NCBI GenBank assembly: GCA_030433195.1
Contig: JAUIME010000273.1
Location: 1 to 6,925, forward strand
DNA from: a bacterium
Lineage (GTDB): Bacteria; Planctomycetota; JACOTG01; JAUIME01
DNA: 6,925 nt
Direction: 5' to 3'
The stretch's first letter is position 1, and each line of letters opens with the position of its first letter. Under the pieces are notes generated by a model. That model was not told the origin of the DNA, searched no databases, and worked only from the letters and a program-made list of their open reading frames with translations. Made by a program: the position numbers and the translations under genes. This document shows positions 5,856 to 6,925 of this stretch, piece after piece.

Positions 5856-6925
5856 TCAGATTCTCGCCTGCGACGTGTAGAGTTCGTGATAGCGGCCCGC
5901 GGCCGCCATGAGTTCGTCGTGCGTGCCGCGTTCGACGATGCGGCCGTCCTCGACTACGAGAATCGTATCGGCGCGGCGGATCGTACTCAAGCGGTGGGCG
6001 ATGACGAATGTCGTACGGCCCTCGAGCAGCGTCTCGAAGCTCCGCTGCACGAGCGACTCGCTCACCGCGTCGAGGTTCGACGTCGCCTCGTCGAGGATGA
6101 GCACGCGCGGATCCGCGAGCATGGCACGCGCGATGGCGACGCGTTGCCGCTGGCCACCCGAGAGCTTCACGCCGCGCTCCCCGATGACGGTTTCGAGTCC
6201 GTCCTCGAAGCGGTCCGTGAACTCGTCGACGTACGCGGCCGCGACGGCGCGCGCGACGTCGTCGTCGCTCGCGTTCGGTCGAGCGAAGAGGATATTCTCG
6301 CGAATCGTCCCCGCGAAGAGGAAATCGTCTTGCAGCACGACGCCGAGGCGGCTGCGAAAACTGTCGAGCCGTACGCGCTGCAAGTCGACGCCGTCGACGA
6401 GTACGCGTCCCTTCGTGGGCTCGAGGAACGAGGCGGCGAGCCCCGCGATCGTCGTCTTGCCGGATCCCGAGCTGCCGACGAGCGCGATCGTCGACCCGGG
6501 CTCGGCGTCGAACGCGATGTCGTGCAACACCTCGGTGTCGTCGTCGTACGAGAACGACACGTCCTCGAACCGGATCGCGCCTTCGACGTCGTCGAGCGTG
6601 ACGGTCCGCTCCTCGGAGTCGCCTTCGATCGCCTCGGCCAAGACCTCGTCCATGCGATCGAGACCCGCGAACGCCTCCGTGATCTGCGTTCCGATGTTGC
6701 TCATCTGCAGGATCGGCATCGCGAGGTAGCCGAGCAAGCCCGTGAACATACCGAGGTCACCGAGGGTGATCGCGTTCGTTGCGAACCGCTGTGAGCTGAC
6801 TGCCATGATCACGATCGCGATGGCGCTCACAAGGATTGTCGTCGAACTCGAGAGCAGGGCCGTCGCCGTGAGGCTCTTCTTCACGTTCTCGAACAGTCGG
6901 TTCGCGCCGTTTGCGAAGACGCGGT
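5856..6925 (-). CDS. ABC exporter, MsbA/multidrug-type half transporter (5' end missing)
   Basis: The frame runs off the right edge of the window, so the N-terminal membrane helices are missing. The GTG at 6884 is internal, since the frame stays open for 13 more codons to the window edge. The visible 355 residues hold the last membrane helices (about 6795-6855 and 6700-6760) and a complete ATPase domain: A-loop FSY, Walker A GSSGSGKTT (6476-6450), Q-loop VLQDD, signature LSGGQ (6164-6150), Walker B VLILDE (6104-6087), D-loop SNLD and the switch His in IAHRLST (5996-5994). All catalytic residues are present, so it should be active. The fused membrane-ATPase layout and the sequence RADTILVVEDGRIVERGTHDEL are typical of ABCB/MsbA-type exporters, which work as homo- or heterodimers. 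The substrate (lipid, drug or peptide) cannot be read from this part. Confidence 0.93.
   Translation of the reverse strand, partial: RVFANGANRLFENVKKSLTATALLSSSTTILVSAIAIVIMAVSSQRFATNAITLGDLGMFTGLLGYLAMPILQMSNIGTQITEAFAGLDRMDEVLAEAIEGDSEERTVTLDDVEGAIRFEDVSFSYDDDTEVLHDIAFDAEPGSTIALVGSSGSGKTTIAGLAASFLEPTKGRVLVDGVDLQRVRLDSFRSRLGVVLQDDFLFAGTIRENILFARPNASDDDVARAVAAAYVDEFTDRFEDGLETVIGERGVKLSGGQRQRVAIARAMLADPRVLILDEATSNLDAVSESLVQRSFETLLEGRTTFVIAHRLSTIRRADTILVVEDGRIVERGTHDELMAAAGRYHELYTSQARI

Noticed and set aside
5658..6794. 378-codon plus-strand open frame opposite the ABC exporter
   Set aside because: It mirrors a gene with every ABC motif intact, and its own translation shows no family features.

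Overview
The window reads as chromosomal DNA from a high-GC, Gram-negative-type bacterium. The signs are two Sec signal peptides, one classic lipobox lipoprotein and recognisable Shine-Dalgarno (SD) sites before most genes. The phylum cannot be fixed from the sequence; Planctomycetota, Acidobacteriota and Myxococcota are all possible (inference). No tRNA, rRNA, insertion sequence, phage gene or CRISPR array was seen.

Layout, left to right. A stand-alone NFACT-R (DUF814-like) RNA-binding protein (68-442, +) is followed by a secreted LVIVD-type beta-propeller-like protein (536-1630, +). This converges on a secreted S41-family peptidase (1670-3004, -). The S41 gene is divergent from a lipoprotein (3093-4001, +) with two retropepsin-like lobes, each keeping a DTGSS motif. 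The 88 bp between these two genes holds a short inverted repeat over a possible -10 box. The lipoprotein gene converges, with a 13 bp gap, on a CPBP-family intramembrane protease (4015-4812, -). On the right, a truncated ABC exporter (5856 to the window edge, -) and a DoxX-family membrane protein (5358-5798, -) lie in tandem.

The most unusual part is the roughly 545 bp without a long gene between CPBP and DoxX. Its minus strand holds, in order, a good sigma70-type promoter (5269-5301), several hairpins, a 13-codon ORF behind an SD with a 12-nt match to the usual 16S rRNA 3' tail (5031-5072), a 40-nt hairpin, and an intrinsic terminator with a six-T tract (4903-4923). Some of the pairings exclude each other: the end of the short ORF can cover its own SD, and the terminator's 3' arm can pair with an upstream segment instead. 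It looks either like a leader-peptide attenuator in front of the CPBP gene or like an independent RNA of about 360 nt. I do not recognise it as a known family.

Four of the seven long genes encode secreted, lipid-anchored or integral membrane proteins of unrelated families, and three consecutive ones are proteases (S41, aspartic, CPBP). They share intergenic regions but do not form one operon, so a common pathway is only a guess.
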